From positions 310,001 to 374,000 of the forward strand of contig JAZBRS010000011.1 of assembly GCA_037176725.1 (NCBI GenBank): a stretch of DNA of 64,000 nucleotides. Reading direction: 5' to 3'. The notes beneath the pieces were generated by a model. The model saw nothing but the letters and a program-made list of their open reading frames with translations. It was not told where the DNA came from and did not search any database. Position numbers and translations under genes: made by a program. Positions 62,020 to 64,000 of the stretch are shown here, piece after piece. Numbering within the stretch: the stretch's first letter is position 1; each line of letters begins with the position of its first letter. The stretch comes from Posidonia oceanica (lineage: Eukaryota > Streptophyta > Magnoliopsida > Alismatales > Posidoniaceae).

Positions 62020-62225
62020 TATAAAATTGCATTTTAGCCCCTACATGTTTTAAAATTGCATATTAGTCCATTGTTTGCATTCACAGATCATTTAATTGCA
62101 TACTTTTCCTTATAAAATTGCATTTTAGCCCCTACATGATTTAAAATTGCATTTTAGTCCTCAGCATGTTTAGAAAAATCATTTAACATCATCTTTACCT
62201 TATAAAATTGCATTTCAGACCCTGC
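62020..62225 (+). repeat. 90-bp tandem repeat in + 3' LTR, 2-3 units
   Basis: TTTTAGCCCCTACATG recurs near 62032 and 62123, as in the 5' LTR. Confidence 0.8.
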
Positions 62226-63089
62226 ATTTTATTTTAATTGCATCCAGACCCTTAACTTTTCAAAAACTTTGCATATAGGCTCTTAACTTTTCAAAAATAT
62301 TGCATTTAGGTCCTTAACTTTTCTAAAACAATATACTTAGGTCCTTTTTTGCATTTTTGCATGCATTGCACCCATGCAACATTGCATTTAGCTTGTTTCC
62401 ACACTTTTAAGCACTCCTAGCTCCCATGTATGTGGGAGGACTTGTTTTGCACACCCCTAGGACCTCTTTTACACTTAGATTCCTTCTCTTCCCCTGGTCT
62501 TTGCGCCTTTTGCCTTGAAGCCTGAATATCTTCCGATCGGACCGCTGGATCTTTGCAACTAAGCTACTTGGATCGCCCCGGTGGAGCGGACTTCAATGTT
62601 GACCAAGTTCACCTCAGATCAGGCTTCAGATCTTCAAGGTAAGTCCTCCTGAACTCCTGCATAGCACTTTTGCATACCATTCGCATTGCATGTATTGTTT
62701 TTTCACCTCGCGTTTTCTCGAGCATGTAGGTTAAGACTTCTTCTTCTTGCCTATCAACTCTATCCCTCTTTTTGCGTACTCTCAGTGTTCTTGGGTCGAG
62801 TTTCCTTTGGATTCACTACTAATTGTGACTTTCTTCCCCCTTTCCCATGATCCGATTGCATCGCGAGCTTTTGGCAGCGTGCGAGACACATCGTGGGCCA
62901 CTTTGATGGGAAACAGTCACAGAATAGTGGTGATCCCTCCACTTGCCTTCTTTCGCCTTTGTAGGTCTTTACACCTGCATTGTGTGGTCCTTAAGCGGCG
63001 TTCATTCTCACACTTACACCGCTTGCCTTTTCTTACTTGTCTTGCTCTTCCCCTGTGCATCTGCATTGCATGGCTTTTATGATGTTTTG

Positions 63090-63465
63090 TTTTGCCCGTT
63101 TCTTGTACCGTTTTGCGTGTCGACTTTGTTTCTAGCACCGTTTCGCGTATCGACTTTGTTTCTAGCACTGTTTCGCATGCCTACTTTGTTTTTCGCATCA
63201 TTTTGCGTGCTTGCTTTGTTTCTTGCACCGATTTGCATGCTAACTTTGTTTCTTGCACCGTTTTGCGTGTCGATTTTGTTTCTTGCACTATTCTACGTGC
63301 CCGCTTTGTTTCTTACACCGTTTTAAAGCTTGCTTTGTTTCTTACACCGTTTTGCGTGCCTGCTTTGTTTCTTGCACAGCTTTACGTGCCTGCTTTGTTT
63401 CTTGCACCGTTTTGCATGTCGACTTCCTTTCCTCGCACCGTTTTGCATGTTTGCTGTTGTTTTCT
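63090..63465 (+). repeat. 30-bp tandem repeat in + 3' LTR, about 12 units
   Basis: Contiguous CTTTGTTTCTTGCACCGTTT-type units, one of them shortened near 63325. The location in the LTR is the same as in the other copies. Confidence 0.9.
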
Positions 63466-64000
63466 CTTGCCTGTCGCTCGTATTGCCTGGTTTTACCGCT
63501 GTTTTGTTTTATCGTATGCATTTGCATTTAGGGCAGTGATGCTTACTGTCTGGAGTTCTCACGGACCAGGGTTCGCCCGGTTCGGAACACAGACAGCGTT
63601 GCTGAGCACTTAGATTGCACGTTTAATTTCTTGTATTGCATTTCATCACTTAGAGCACACCAATGAGCATCTAATTAGGCATTCATTGGCACTTAGGCAT
63701 TCAAAGTCTGCATTTGCCTACGTATGCGAGCGTGTAAGCCTAGAAAGACCGATTCTTAAGCGTGTCGGGGGTGCCTAACACCTTCCCCGCACGTAATAGG
63801 AGTCCTTGCCCTTTCTCTTGGCCCATAATGACCATATTGCCCTTATCCTAGGCTTGAGTCACATCATTTGCATTCATTTGCATCTCTTTTCTTTTGCATT
63901 GCATTGCATTGCATCTTTTGCTTGGTTTTGTGTGTTTATTCATGCATTTCCCCGGTTTTCCTTGTCTCCCGACCTAATAGACACGATGGCGACTCTGATT

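Larger units (their letters stand above)
37676..64000 (+). mobile_element. Tat/Ogre-type LTR retrotransposon, + copy, runs past window end
   Basis: The element is at least 26.3 kb, with a 5' LTR 37676-43151, an internal region of 15.3 kb and a 3' LTR from 58419 on. Domain order is gag, protease, linker, RT, RNase H, second RNase H, integrase, spacer, extra ORF, inverted-repeat array, PPT. This order and the second RNase H place it in the Tat clade. The coding part has about five frameshifts and more than ten stops, so it is inactive. It inserted into the 79-bp satellite. Its 5' LTR has two deletions that the 3' LTR lacks. Confidence 0.93.
58419..64000 (+). repeat. 3' LTR of the + element, right end outside window
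   Basis: It begins TGTTGACACC like the 5' LTR and follows it along its length, with scattered substitutions. It keeps 60164-60254 and about 60763-60930, which the 5' LTR has lost, so it is closer to the original form. The window ends about 165 bp before the expected LTR end, inside the PBS-like relic (63987-64000). Confidence 0.93.

Noticed and set aside
1..64000. Host genes, tRNA, rRNA or bacterial-type systems
   Set aside because: Nothing outside the retroelements and satellite shows a conserved coding frame or an RNA gene fold that I can support.

Overview
The window is repeat-rich nuclear DNA from a land plant, almost certainly pericentromeric or otherwise heterochromatic. I see no host gene, rRNA, tRNA or CRISPR array. 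The evidence for a plant is three-fold: very large Ty3/gypsy LTR retrotransposons of the Tat/Ogre type (LTRs of about 5.5 kb, a primer binding site TGGCGACTCCGCTGGGGA, RT with YVDD, a second RNase H, integrase and an extra downstream ORF), an L1-type plant LINE, and a satellite array. I cannot name the species from the sequence.

Layout. 1-5202: an LTR of the Tat family in + orientation, cut by the window edge. 5203-6468 and 30607-37675: two halves of one satellite array with a 79-bp monomer built from two related half-units. 6469-7099 and 28417-30606: two halves of one 5'-truncated LINE, which had inserted into the satellite (15-bp target duplication AAGTCTTCGTTTCGC at 6454-6468 and 30607-30621). 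7100-28416: a Tat element in minus orientation that inserted into the LINE (5-bp target duplication GATAG at 7095-7099 and 28417-28421). 37676 to the window end: a second, + oriented Tat element, at least 26.3 kb long, that starts directly in the satellite.

The + element has a 5' LTR (37676-43151), PBS, leader, gag, protease, linker, RT, RNase H, second RNase H and integrase (polyprotein end near 53296), then a spacer, an extra ORF with a plant-mobile-domain-like look (54771-55973), a 1.4-kb array of short GATA-armed inverted repeats (56462-57910), a short polypurine tract and a 3' LTR from 58419. The minus copy has the same order but lost about 2.4 kb covering RT and both RNase H domains, and a second deletion fused its 3' tail to the middle of its 3' LTR. 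Both coding regions are dead: they carry many in-frame stops, mostly TAG where the sister copy has CAG or TGG, and the + copy has about five frameshifts.

How the parts work together. In a live relative, gag would form the particle, protease would cut the polyprotein, RT and RNase H would copy the RNA from the tRNA-primed PBS and polypurine tract, and integrase would insert the product. Here only relics remain. The points most worth following are the array of inverted repeats whose arms change together, the extra ORF that stayed open in the + copy, the in-frame TAG codons shared by both copies, a vestigial PBS-like sequence inside every LTR, and the satellite, which is free of stops in all three frames of one strand.
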